A DNA stretch of 64,000 nt from Gp6-AA40 sp963818645 (GTDB lineage Bacteria > Acidobacteriota > Vicinamibacteria > Vicinamibacterales > UBA2999): contig CAWFTF010000012.1 of the NCBI GenBank assembly GCA_963818645.1, forward strand, positions 168,443 through 232,442. The letters are read 5' to 3'. This document shows, in pieces, positions 43,687-52,991 of the stretch. Within the stretch, counting starts at the first letter, position 1. Each line of letters opens with the position of its first letter. The position numbers and the translations under genes were made by a program. The notes below the pieces were generated by a model that was not told where the DNA came from, did not search any database, and saw only the letters and a list, made by a program, of their open reading frames with translations.

Positions 43687-46645
43687 TTAGCGCGCTGCGT
43701 AGGCGTTGGGCCGGCCTGTGGCGAGAACATCGCGGAGGGCGCGGCCGGTGTGGGAACCCTCGACCTGCACGATCTGTTCGGGTGTTCCTGTCGCGACCAC
43801 TTCGTCCGCCCGCCGCGCCTCCCTCAGGACCGAGATCGATGACGTAGTCGGCCGTCTTGATCACATCGAGGTTGTGCTCGATGACGAGCAGCGTGTGTCC
43901 GGCTTCGACGAGCTTTCGGAACGCGGCGAGCAGCTTCGCGATGTCGTCGAAGTGCAATCCGGTGGTCGGCTCGTCAAGGATGTAAAGTACTCGCTCGCCT
44001 CCGAACGACGACAGATGCGCAGCGATCTTGATGCGTTGCGCTTCTCCACCAGACAACGTGGTCGCCGGCTGTCCGAGCCGGAGATATCCCAGGCCGATCT
44101 CGTCGAGCACCTGCAGGCGGCGCAGCACCTTTGGTGAGGCGCTGAAGAACGTGAGCGCCTCGCGCACGGTCATCTCGAGCACCTGATGCACAGACCGGCC
44201 GCGATACTTCACCTCGAGCACCTGCGGCTTGAACCGTTTGCCGTCGCACTGATCGCAGGGCACGAACACGTCGGCGAGGAACTGCATCTCCACGCGCACC
44301 TGGCCCTCGCCCTGGCACGCCTCGCATCGACCGCCGGGCACGTTGAAGGAGAAGTGACTCGCAGTCAATCCGCGTGCCTTGGCATCCTTGGTCAACGAGA
44401 ACAGCTCGCGAATCGGATCGAACGCCTTCAGATACGTCACCGGATTCGAGCGCGGCGTACGTCCGATCGGCGTCTGATCGACGAGCGCGACGTCGGTGAT
44501 GTATTCAAGTCCTTCCAGTTCGCTGAAGGTGCCGACGCGACGATCCCAGTCGCCCTTGGCGCGCTTGATGGCGGCATACAGCACGTCGTGAACGAGTGTC
44601 GACTTGCCCGATCCGCTCACGCCCGTCACGCACGTGAGCGTGTTCAACGGAATCGCGATGTCGACGTCCTTCAGGTTGTGCTCGCTCGCGCCTCTGAGCC
44701 GGATCTTCTGGCCGATGCCCTTCCGTCGCGGCGACGGCACCGGAATCGCCAGCTCGTTGCGGAGGTATTTCGCCGTCAGCGAGCGAGTCTCCTGAAGCAG
44801 CCCGGGCAGAGTTCCCGAGTAGACGACGCGGCCGCCTTGTTCACCTGCGCCGAGACCCATGTCGACGATGTGATCGGCGACGCGGATCATGTCCTCGTCG
44901 TGCTCGACGACGAGAACGGTGTTGCCCTGATCGCGAAGCTGACGAAGGATGTCGATGAGCCGCTGGTTGTCGCGCGAGTGGAGGCCTATCGAGGGTTCGT
45001 CCAGCACGTAGAGCGTGCCAACGAGCGCCGACCCGAGCGATGTCGCCAGGTTGATGCGCTGCGACTCGCCTCCCGAGAGGGTCGACGACAGCCGATCGAG
45101 TGACAGATAGTCCAGGCCGACGTCGCTGAGAAATGACAGTCGCTTTTGAATCTCCTTCAGCACCTTGTCGGCGACAGCCGATTCCTTCTCGCTCAGCTGC
45201 AGATCGGTGAAGAACTGCCGTGCCGCGTCGACGGTCAGCGCAGAGACTTCATCGACCGTGCGTCCGCCGATGCGCACGTTCCGCGCTTCGCGGCGAAGCC
45301 GCGCGCCACCACAATCAGGGCACGCCAGGTAGCCGCGATACCGGCTCAGGAACACACGGACGTGCACCTTGTACTTCTTCCGCTCGAGCCACCGGAAAAA
45401 GCCGCGCACTCCCTCGAAATCGCCATCGCCCTCCACAACGAACTTCCGCTCGTCGTCGGAGAGGTCCTTCCACGGCACGTCGAGACGAATGCCGGACTTC
45501 CTGGCCGCGCGCTTCAGGTCAGCCAACTGCGCTCGGTAGTGCGGCTTACTCCATGGCTCGATTGCGCCTTGATTGATGGAGAGCGACGGGTCCGGCACGA
45601 CCAGACCCATATCGAGCTCGATGATGTTCCCGAACCCGTGACAGGTCGGGCAGGCGCCGAACGGGTTGTTGAATGAGAAGAGCCGCGGCTGCGGTGTCTC
45701 GTACGCGATGCCGCAGGCGCGGCAGTCGAAGCGTTCGGAGAACACGATCCTTTCGTCCCCGGTCCCCGGTCCTCGGTCTCCAGTCTTCGAATCCCGAACC
45801 CCGGATCCCGAATCCCGACCGAGCACTATCGCAAATGCCGCTCCACCGCCCTCGCGATATGACGTCTCGATCGAGTCTGTCAGGCGGGTCCGAAGGTCGC
45901 CCTCGATACGCACGCGGTCGACCACCACTTCGAGTGTCGTCCGGTTCGCGAGCGTTGAGAGATCCAGGTCGTCGAACGTGACGGCCTTGCCGTCCACCAG
46001 CAAGCGGCCGAATCCTCGACGCCGAAGCCCGTTGATCGTCTCGCCGATTCCATCGATACCATTCTTCGCAGGCTCGAGCTCATCGGAGTCCTCGTCGCCG
46101 TTGTCTTCAGACGAAGACGGCGTCGAGGCTGAGATTGAGACGACGGGAATCTCGAAACCAATCAGGAGACGCGCGCCGTCCGGCAACTCTCCCAGGCGCT
46201 TGGCCACGATCTCGGCGGTTTCGCGAATCACCTCCTGGCCGCATTGCCGGCAGAAGGTTCTGCCGACGCGCGCGAACAGAAGTCGCATGTAGTCGTGGAT
46301 TTCAGTCGTCGTCCCGACAGTCGAGCGCGGATTCCGAACGCTGTTCTTCTGACGAATCGCAATGGCCGGGCAGATGCCCTCGATGCGGTCGACGTCGGGC
46401 TTCTCCATCCGCTCGAGGAACTGGCGGGCGTACGCCGACAGCGACTCGACGTATCTACGCTGTCCCTCCGCGTAAATCGTGTCGAAGGCGAGCGACGACT
46501 TTCCAGACCCGCTGACGCCCGTAATGATCGCCAGTTTGCCCGCGGGCAGGGTCACGTCGACGTTCTTGAGGTTGTGCGTCCGCGCCCCGCGAACGATGAG
46601 CGGCTTTCGGGGCTTCGGCGTCTGAGTCGGGGGTGCAGTCGCCAC
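43687..46645 (-). CDS. uvrA: Excinuclease ABC subunit A (in-frame repeat insert, one frameshift near the end)
   Basis: About 985 residues when corrected. Two ABC ATPase modules: Walker A GVSGSGKSSLAFDTI and GVSGSGKSTLVHDVL, signatures STLSGGESQRINLATSL and TTLSGGEAQRIKIAAHL, and zinc-finger cysteines CRACG, CPTC, CEACQGEG, CDQC. About 25 extra residues (SGSGVRDSKTGDRGPGTGDE) are made by an in-frame heptamer repeat in the insertion region of module 1. The frame breaks near 43825: one extra base, after which ADEVVATGTPEQIV leads to the stop at 43687. It recognises DNA damage and loads UvrB. Confidence 0.95.
45752..45818. repeat. Heptamer repeat inserted in frame in uvrA
   Basis: On the coding (minus) strand, GGGATTC/GGGATCC/GGGGTTC units are followed by GACTGGA, GACCGAG, GACCGGG units. 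The two-part structure and the junction match the insert in uvrC, in the opposite orientation relative to the gene. It encodes UvrA residues about 276-298. Confidence 0.8.
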
Positions 46646-47387
46646 TGTGACGAATTCCTAAGGATCCGTAAACCGCCATCGTACTACCGAGCCCGGATTT
46701 GCGCAAAGCCTCGGGCGCAGCCGGCGACTCGCGCGGCTCGAGTCGTGCCAGCGCCACCGCGTTCTGCGTCGCCGATATCAGGAATATGAACACCAGGCAG
46801 CCAATCGCGACGAGTCCGCCGAAGTCGAACAGCGGCATTCGACCGAGAAGGCCAAAACTGACGTGCGGATCGTTGCGCAATGCGATGGTTCCGATTGCCA
46901 GCAGAATTCGCAATTCGGTAGGACCGATTCCGCCGAACGACATCTTGAACACGCCTCTGACCGCTGTCGCGAGGAACACCTCGCCAGAGACAAGCAGATA
47001 CGCCACGAGCAGCGCGAGCGCGATGACCGGCGACATGAACGGCGAGGTCGCCAGCCCTCCGAAAAGCAGTGTGATGCCGACGATATCGAGGACGTGATCG
47101 ACGTAGAAGCCGTACTTCGGTCGCTCAACCTTGCGGACGCGGGCGAGCGTGCCGTCAAGACTGTCCCCGAACCAATTGACTGCGAGGGCGAAGACGACCA
47201 GCCAGAGCGCGCGTGTGTCCCAACCCGCGAGAACATACCCCGCACTCGCGACGGCCATCGCCGCCATCGCCAACCCTGTCAGATGGTCTGAGTGGACCCA
47301 CAGTGGCAGCCGCTGTGCGATGGCGATCAACAAACGCTTTTCCGCGGTTGCGAGCAGGCTTCGGTGATCGCGGACGTGTTCCGACAT
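46455..47387 (-). CDS. CDP-alcohol phosphatidyltransferase family membrane protein (3' end uncertain)
   Basis: From MSEHVRDHRSLLATAEKRLL (47387). The CDP-alcohol motif DSLDGTLARVRKVERPKYGFYVDHVLD is complete with the expected Arg and spacing. Several TM helices (ALWLVVFALAVNWFGDSLDG, VIALALLVAYLLVSGEVFLA). After ARLEPRESPAAPEALRKS the frame runs about 190 bp into uvrA with no homology. In another frame a stop occurs near 46686, so the real protein is probably about 235 residues and a frameshift may have removed its stop. Substrate unknown. Confidence 0.75.
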   Translation of the reverse strand: MSEHVRDHRSLLATAEKRLLIAIAQRLPLWVHSDHLTGLAMAAMAVASAGYVLAGWDTRALWLVVFALAVNWFGDSLDGTLARVRKVERPKYGFYVDHVLDIVGITLLFGGLATSPFMSPVIALALLVAYLLVSGEVFLATAVRGVFKMSFGGIGPTELRILLAIGTIALRNDPHVSFGLLGRMPLFDFGGLVAIGCLVFIFLISATQNAVALARLEPRESPAAPEALRKSGLGSTMAVYGSLGIRHSGDCTPDSDAEAPKAAHRSRGADAQPQERRRDPARGQTGDHYGRQRVWKVVARLRHDLRGGTA

Positions 47388-47471
47388 ATAGGTGTGCTCC
47401 TGCCGTGGAAGGTGCCAATCACAGATTGATCGGCTCAGAGACCGGCGTTGGCGAACTACCATTGCGCTTAC

Positions 47472-49181
47472 ATGCCGGAAACCGGGCTCATTCTCACGCT
47501 TGCGGCCGGGCTGGGCGCCGCGCTCGTCGGTGGCTACGTCACGCAACGGCTTGGCTTGTCGCCGATCGTCGGCTACCTGCTCGCGGGCGTCGTCGTAGGT
47601 CCCTACACGCCCGGATACACCGCGGATGTGCATCTGGCGGAGCAGTTCGCAGAAGTCGGCGTCATCCTGCTGATGTTCGGTGTGGGCCTGCAGTTCCATC
47701 TCGACGAACTGCTGGCGGTGCGGCGCGTCGCGATCCCCGGCGCGGTCCTGCAGAGCCTTGCAGCTACCGGGCTCGGCGCACTTGCCGCGCATGCCTTTGG
47801 CTGGGGTTGGGCAGCCGCGATCGTGTTCGGGTTATCGCTCTCCGTCGCGAGCACCGTCGTCCTGATTCGCGTGCTCTCGGACAGCCGCCAGCTTCACACC
47901 AGCGCGGGTCATATCGCGGTCGGATGGCTCGTCGTGGAGGACGTGTTCACCGTCGTTGTCCTCGTGCTGTTGCCTGCACTCGCGGGCGCGCCCACCATCG
48001 AATCGGTTGCGCTCAGCCTCGGTATCACCATCCTCAAGGTCGTCGGCCTCGGCGTCATCGCCGCGATGATCGGCAATCGCGTCATCCCGATGATTCTCGA
48101 TCGCATCGCCGCTACTCGCTCGAGAGAACTGTTCACGCTCGCGGTGCTCGCGATCGCGCTTGGACTGGCCGTCGGCGCCGCGCTCGTCTTCGGAGTCTCG
48201 ATGGCGCTCGGCGCGTTCATCGCCGGCATGATCGTCGGCCGGTCCGACTACAGCCTTCGTGCCGCAACCGACGCGCTCCCGATGCGCGATGCCTTCGCGG
48301 TGCTCTTTTTCGTCTCGGTCGGCATGTTGCTCCGGCCGATGGCGCTGCTCGAACACACCGTTCCCGTACTCGCAGCGCTCTTCATCGTCCTCGTCGGCAA
48401 ACCCGCTACCGCAGCGCTCGTGACGTGGCTCATGAAGTATCCGCTGCGCACGACGCTGAGCGTCTCCGTTTCTCTCGCGCAGGTCGGCGAGTTCTCGTTC
48501 ATGCTCATCACGATTGGCCGCACGCTCGGCGTCGTCCCGCCAGAGGCACTCGACGTCGTGGTGGCCACCGCGATCATTTCGATCACGCTCAATCCTCTGG
48601 CGTTCCGAAGCATCGAGCCGCTGGCCCGCAGGCTCGGACAGATTCGCTTCTTTCGTCCTCAGGGATTTGAGCCTTCGGACATCGGCGCGTCGTCATCACT
48701 CGATCCAGGTGAGCGCGCGATTGTGATCGGCCATGGGCCAACGGGACGCACCGTGACGCGGTTGCTTCGAGAGAATGGCATCTCTCCCACCGTCGTCGAG
48801 CTCAATATCAACGTCGTGCGTGAACTGCGCGAGCAGGGCATGTCGGCGGTATACGGTGACGCCAGTCACACAGACACGCTGGTGTCGGCGGGACTCCCCC
48901 ACGCCTCGACGCTCATCGTCAGCGGTGCCGACACCGGGTCGCCCGGCATCATCCAGTGCGCAAGGTCGATCAACCCGACCGCGCACATCTTCGTGCGTAG
49001 TCAGTACCTGCGAGATGTTCCGCCGTTACGACAAGCGGGTGCCGAGCAGGTGTTTGCCGGTGAAGGCGAGGTGGCGCTGGCGATGACCGAAGCGGTGCTG
49101 CGCCGTCTTGGTGCGACACCCGATCAGATCGATCGCGAGCGCGCGCGTGTGAGAGAAGAACTCATGCCGCTTGACTCGTGA
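47472..49181 (+). CDS. Kef-type cation/proton antiporter with a TrkA-N domain (CPA2)
   Basis: 569 residues from ATG 47472 (an upstream TTG at 47448 is possible). About 12 TM helices (LAAGLGAALVGGYVTQRLGL, VVVGPYTPGYTADVHLAEQF, GDP-like loop regions). A cytosolic Rossmann domain lies at residues about 420-520 (ERAIVIGHGPTGRTVTRLLR, YGDASHTDTLVSAGL). It resembles YbaL/KefB-type potassium efflux systems with nucleotide or redox control. No Kef quinone reductase neighbour is present. Monocistronic, convergent with alkD. Confidence 0.93.
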   Translation: MPETGLILTLAAGLGAALVGGYVTQRLGLSPIVGYLLAGVVVGPYTPGYTADVHLAEQFAEVGVILLMFGVGLQFHLDELLAVRRVAIPGAVLQSLAATGLGALAAHAFGWGWAAAIVFGLSLSVASTVVLIRVLSDSRQLHTSAGHIAVGWLVVEDVFTVVVLVLLPALAGAPTIESVALSLGITILKVVGLGVIAAMIGNRVIPMILDRIAATRSRELFTLAVLAIALGLAVGAALVFGVSMALGAFIAGMIVGRSDYSLRAATDALPMRDAFAVLFFVSVGMLLRPMALLEHTVPVLAALFIVLVGKPATAALVTWLMKYPLRTTLSVSVSLAQVGEFSFMLITIGRTLGVVPPEALDVVVATAIISITLNPLAFRSIEPLARRLGQIRFFRPQGFEPSDIGASSSLDPGERAIVIGHGPTGRTVTRLLRENGISPTVVELNINVVRELREQGMSAVYGDASHTDTLVSAGLPHASTLIVSGADTGSPGIIQCARSINPTAHIFVRSQYLRDVPPLRQAGAEQVFAGEGEVALAMTEAVLRRLGATPDQIDRERARVREELMPLDS

Positions 49182-49865
49182 TCAGACGTTCTTTAGTGCT
49201 TCGCGGACGCTGAGCCCGCTGAGCCGTGATTTGTTCGCTCTTACGTACCTCTTGACCTCGCGCGGGTCCGTCCACGCGTACTGGCGAAGCGCCCAGCCAA
49301 TGGACTTGCGCATGAAGAACTGCTTATCCGCGAGATTCGGCTCGATACAGTCGTAGAGCAGCTTCACGTCCGTCTCTCGCTTGAATCCCAGCTGACATAA
49401 AATCGCCGCGCGTCTCTTCCACATGTTCTTGTCGCGCGCCCACCGGCGCATCAGCTTCGACATGCGAGACGGTTCCGCGCGCAGGATGTCGCCCAACTGC
49501 CGGCCAGCAATCGCATCGACGAAGTCCCACCACGCCCCGGAGACGATCATCTCCTCGAACATCGGTACGGCGGCCATCGTGCGATACGACGCGTACTGCC
49601 GCAGACCCGTAAGCGCGACGGCGCCGTAACGCTCCTCCCGAAACGTGGCGTCACGCCATAGCGTGAGGGCCACCCGCTGCCACTTGTCGCTCGACCGCAA
49701 CGGATGTGCGGTGAACACCGTTTTCCAGATGGCCTTCTGCTCCGGCGACGACACGCCGCGATAGGGCATCTCTGACTTCATGTATGCCTGCATTTGTGTC
49801 GCTTTGACCGGATCGGCCGATCTCTCGAGGGCCACGCGAACCTCAACGATGAGCGGGTGCGTCAT
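49182..49865 (-). CDS. DNA alkylation repair protein, AlkD family
   Basis: 227 residues, typical for the HEAT-repeat glycosylase AlkD. Features: MKSEMPYRGVSSPEQKAIWK, REERYGAVALTGLRQYA, MIVSGAWWDFVDAIAGRQLG (Trp and Asp near the catalytic region), and LADKQFFMRKSIGWALRQYA. It removes bulky or cationic alkyl lesions without base flipping. A second alkylation glycosylase lies at 43056. The stop abuts that of the antiporter gene. Confidence 0.93.
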   Translation of the reverse strand: MTHPLIVEVRVALERSADPVKATQMQAYMKSEMPYRGVSSPEQKAIWKTVFTAHPLRSSDKWQRVALTLWRDATFREERYGAVALTGLRQYASYRTMAAVPMFEEMIVSGAWWDFVDAIAGRQLGDILRAEPSRMSKLMRRWARDKNMWKRRAAILCQLGFKRETDVKLLYDCIEPNLADKQFFMRKSIGWALRQYAWTDPREVKRYVRANKSRLSGLSVREALKNV

Positions 49866-49953
49866 AGGGGAGCGGAATGTTACCTTTCGGCGGTATACTC
49901 AGCCCGTTTCGGCCCACTGGATCGACGGGTGTTCAGCCCAGGAGGATTCGTTC

Positions 49954-50544
49954 ATGCGCGCATTGATGGCGATAGGGTTAGCAGCGGCCCTGGCGGTGAG
50001 TGTGAAAGCTCAGACTACTGAGCTGAAGGTTGGGGACACAGCTCCCGATTTCAGCCTTCAGGCCTCTGACGGCAAGACCTACAAGCTGTCGGACTTCAAG
50101 GGAAAGAAGGCAGTGGTCGTCGCGTGGTTCCCCAAGGCGTTCACTCAGGGCTGCACGATCGAGTGCAAGTCGCTGGCGGAGAACGGCGACAAGATCCGGA
50201 TGTACGACGTGGCCTACTTCATGGCCAGCGTTGATAACGTCGAGGACAACACCAAGTTCGCGAAGGCGACCAGCGTGACGCTGCAGGGTCGAGGTGGCGG
50301 TGCGTCGACGGTTGTCGAGAAGAAGGAAGCCGACTTCCCGATGCTGGCGGATCCAACGAAGGAAGTCGCAACGAAGTACGGTGTGTTGATGCCCAACCCG
50401 CCGGGATTCGCCAACCGTTGGACGTTCTACATCGACAAGGACGGCAAGATCTCCTACATCGAGAAGATGGTGAAGCCGGCGACGTCAGCCGAGGACATGG
50501 TGGCCAAGCTCGCGGAGCTCAAGGTCCCGATGAACCACCATTGA
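49954..50544 (+). CDS. Secreted peroxiredoxin (AhpC/TSA-Bcp type)
   Basis: 196 residues from ATG 49954, with GGAGGA eight bases upstream. N-terminal signal peptide (MRALMAIGLAAALAVSVKAQ). Thioredoxin-fold peroxiredoxin: LKVGDTAPDFSLQASDGKTY, peroxidatic Cys in AFTQGCTIECKSL (second Cys four residues on), PMLADPTKEVATKYGVL, TFYIDKDGKISYI. It reduces peroxides in the periplasm or extracellularly; the reductant is not evident. A clear rho-independent terminator follows. Confidence 0.92.
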   Translation: MRALMAIGLAAALAVSVKAQTTELKVGDTAPDFSLQASDGKTYKLSDFKGKKAVVVAWFPKAFTQGCTIECKSLAENGDKIRMYDVAYFMASVDNVEDNTKFAKATSVTLQGRGGGASTVVEKKEADFPMLADPTKEVATKYGVLMPNPPGFANRWTFYIDKDGKISYIEKMVKPATSAEDMVAKLAELKVPMNHH

Positions 50545-50576
50545 TGTGAAGGGGTCAGACCCCTTCATGGATTTTC

Positions 50577-50608
50577 AAGGGGCGGGGCTGATGACCCGCC
50601 CCTTTTTT
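50577..50608 (+). terminator. Rho-independent terminator after the peroxiredoxin gene
   Basis: AAGGGGCGGG and CCCGCCCCTT form a 10-bp stem with a short loop and a run of Ts. A smaller palindrome GGGGTCAGACCCC lies just upstream at 50551-50563. Confidence 0.85.
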
Positions 50609-50621
50609 CGTACGGCGTCAC

Positions 50622-51206
50622 TCACGCGACGGCCGTGCGCACGTGAATCCGCTTCGCCATGTCGCGCGCGAGCGCATCGACCTCTTCCCAGTTGGTCAAC
50701 TCATAATCACGGCTCGTGTCCGTCGGCGCGCCCTCCTTTTTCGCAATCTGCTTGATGACCCATCGAATGAAGAATCCGTACTCCCGATAGGCGAGACGGC
50801 CAGCCACCGAGACGATGCGTGCAGGCACCCACCCGCACGCCGTGGGAAAGGCCTTCGCCAGCTTTTCCGCCGCCTCGACTTCTTTCGCGTTCTTCGACGC
50901 GGCGCTCAGGCTGACCGAGAGGAATGCCGACGGCACACTTGTCAGATCGACTGCGTGCGCTTTGACGAAGCGCTCCGCCGCCTTCTGATGCTTGCCGATG
51001 TGGATTGATGCGCCAACGATCGCGCCGCGCACGTGCGCCCAGTCGATGTCTGCCGCATTGGGTCCGGCCACGTCGATCGCGCAGCTCTCGAGCCCCAGGT
51101 CGTGCAGGACGGATACGATCCGCCGGGCGATTACGCGTGTCTGCCCTTCGCTTGTGGCGAAGAAGACGGGAACTTCGCAGATGAGTGAACGATTCGTGGT
51201 AGCCAT
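50622..51206 (-). CDS. Flavodoxin-fold protoporphyrinogen oxidase-like protein (HemG family)
   Basis: 194 residues. Flavodoxin FMN loop near FFATSEGQTRVIARRIVSVL. Further FMN contacts at VGASIHIGKHQKAAERFV, AFLSVSLSAASKN and PARIVSVAGRLAYREYGFF. The length and order match HemG/flavodoxin-domain protoporphyrinogen oxidases; the substrate is not proven and a general flavodoxin is possible. No other haem genes are nearby. Confidence 0.82.
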   Translation of the reverse strand: MATTNRSLICEVPVFFATSEGQTRVIARRIVSVLHDLGLESCAIDVAGPNAADIDWAHVRGAIVGASIHIGKHQKAAERFVKAHAVDLTSVPSAFLSVSLSAASKNAKEVEAAEKLAKAFPTACGWVPARIVSVAGRLAYREYGFFIRWVIKQIAKKEGAPTDTSRDYELTNWEEVDALARDMAKRIHVRTAVA

Positions 51207-51324
51207 GCCCCTCAGAAGGGCAATTCGCGTGCCTCGCGCCCCGAGGCTTCTATCGACGTTGCTGAGGGATTAATAGCTTCAGAGGCGTGTGTGTGGGAAA
51301 TCACCCGCAGCGGCGCGCGGAAAA

Positions 51325-52587
51325 TCACCCGGCCGTGGCGACGGTCGACACTGAAATGGGACGGAGCCCTCGCCCGATCGTGAGAAACGACAGGCCGGCG
51401 ATCACACAGAGCAGGCCGGCCGCCCAGAACGCCACCTGATACCCGCCGAGCATCGTCCGGATCGCGCCGGCGCCGAACGCCGCCGCCGATGCACCGAGTT
51501 GATGACTCGCGCCGATCCACCCGTAAATCACGCCGGTGTTCTCGCGACCAAACGCCTCGCTCGTGAGGCGCACCGTCGGCGGCACCGTCGCGATCCAGTC
51601 CAGCCCGTAGAACACAGCGAAGATCACCAGACTGCTCGCGCCCACCTCCAGCGTGAGCGGCAGGAACAGCAGCGAGATGCCGCGCAGCGTGTAGTACCCG
51701 AACAGCAGATGCCGGCTCGAGTAGCGATCGGTCAGCCAGCCGGACGCGGTCGTGCCGAGAATGTCGAAGATGCCCATCATCGCCAGGAGTCGGGCAGACT
51801 GCACTTCGTGAATGCCGTAGTCATGGCACGCGGCGATGAGATGTGTCCCGATGAGGCCGTTCGTGCTCGCGCCACAGACAAAGAATGTTCCGGCGAGCAA
51901 CCAGAACGCGCGCGTCTGCGATGCCATGGAGAGCGCCGCGAGCGGCGCCAGCGCACGCGCTTGCGGCATCCGGAAACCAGCCGGTCGTCCGTACGGCAGC
52001 AGGCCGAGATCTTCGGGACGATCGCGCATGAAGATCAACACGATCACGAACAGGACGGCGGCGGCCGCCGACACCAATAACGCAGCGGAACGCCACCCGC
52101 TCGACTCGACCAGACCCGCGAGCGACGGAAGGAAGATCAACTGCCCCGTCGCGTTGGCCGCTGACAGCACACCGAGGACGAGCCCGCGCCTTTCGTCGAA
52201 CCATCGCGTCGCGATGAACGCGGCCAGCACCATCGAGGTGACGCCCGTGCCGGTACCGACGAGCACGCCCCACAACAGCGTCAACTGCCACTGCGTGTGC
52301 ATCTGCGTCGTCAGCGCCACGGACGCGGCGAGCAACGCAACAGCACCCAGAATCACGCGACGAACGCCCCAGCGATCCATCACCGATGCCGCGAAGGGTC
52401 CGATGAGTCCGAAGAGCGCGATGTTGACAGCCACTGCGGAGGAAATGACGGCGCGACTCCAGCCGAACTCGCGTTCCAGCGACAGCATCAGCACGCCAGG
52501 CGTCGCACGGATGCCCGCTGTGACGAGCAGGATCACGAACGTGACGATGGCGACGACCCAGGCGTAGTGAAGCGTTCGGCGGGCCAT
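51325..52587 (-). CDS. MFS transporter (monocarboxylate/OFA-like group)
   Basis: 420 residues, 12 TM helices. Signatures: YAWVVAIVTFVILLVTAGIR at the N-terminus, the loop 2-3 pattern DRWGVRRVILGAVA, a central basic loop FMRDRPEDLGLLPYG, and DRYSSRHLLFGYYTLRG. It resembles the oxalate/formate and monocarboxylate MFS group; the substrate is unknown. No regulator or enzyme is adjacent. Confidence 0.88.
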   Translation of the reverse strand: MARRTLHYAWVVAIVTFVILLVTAGIRATPGVLMLSLEREFGWSRAVISSAVAVNIALFGLIGPFAASVMDRWGVRRVILGAVALLAASVALTTQMHTQWQLTLLWGVLVGTGTGVTSMVLAAFIATRWFDERRGLVLGVLSAANATGQLIFLPSLAGLVESSGWRSAALLVSAAAAVLFVIVLIFMRDRPEDLGLLPYGRPAGFRMPQARALAPLAALSMASQTRAFWLLAGTFFVCGASTNGLIGTHLIAACHDYGIHEVQSARLLAMMGIFDILGTTASGWLTDRYSSRHLLFGYYTLRGISLLFLPLTLEVGASSLVIFAVFYGLDWIATVPPTVRLTSEAFGRENTGVIYGWIGASHQLGASAAAFGAGAIRTMLGGYQVAFWAAGLLCVIAGLSFLTIGRGLRPISVSTVATAG

Positions 52588-52655
52588 AACTCAGTCATAG
52601 CATGAGGCTGCGCGGCAGTTGTGCGTAGGACGCGCTTCAGGCTGAGGCGCCGTGC

Positions 52656-52661
52656 TAGACT
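52656..52661 (+). promoter_or_regulatory. Possible -10 box upstream of tRNA-Thr
   Basis: TAGACT about 46 bases before the tRNA gene; a weak -35 TTCAGG lies about 18 bases upstream. Tentative. Confidence 0.3.
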
Positions 52662-52706
52662 GATCGTCCGGTGCCTCGTTCGCGAGGGCCGCTGTTCCCA
52701 CCCGGT

Positions 52707-52782
52707 GCCGGCGTAGCTCAGTTGGTAGAGCAGCTGATTCGTAATCAGCAGGTCACCCGTTCAAGTCGGGTCGCCGGCTCCA
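52707..52782 (+). tRNA. tRNA-Thr (anticodon CGT)
   Basis: 76 bases with acceptor GCCGGCG/CGCCGGC, encoded 3' TCCA, D-arm AGCTCAGTTGGTAGAGC and T-arm GTTCAAGTC. The anticodon arm is GCTGA-TTCGTAA-TCAGC, giving anticodon CGT (threonine ACG). Its 3' part is duplicated at 59029-59076, the sign of an integration site. Confidence 0.97.
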
Positions 52783-52783
52783 G
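52736..52783. repeat. Left attachment-like repeat (3' part of tRNA-Thr)
   Basis: 48 bp from the anticodon arm to one base past the CCA. 46 of 48 positions match 59029-59076. Confidence 0.8.
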
Positions 52784-52991
52784 ATTCCTTAGACAAATAG
52801 CGTTCATACTTGAGGTCCAGAATGGCTCGATCTCGTCGAAGGCGGACAACGCAGTGTTGCCGAACATGGTGGCGGATCCATCAAACATGTCAAAGATCAA
52901 AGAGAAGCGTAGAGGAGGCTGAGACCCTTAAGAGGGCTTGATAGCCATCATGAGAGAGGGGTGACCCCGCATTATCAGGCACACTGTAAGT

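Noticed and set aside
52957..52975. GGGGTGACCCC palindrome before asnB as an operator
   Set aside because: Too short to separate from chance or from the GGGGTC-type palindromes elsewhere.
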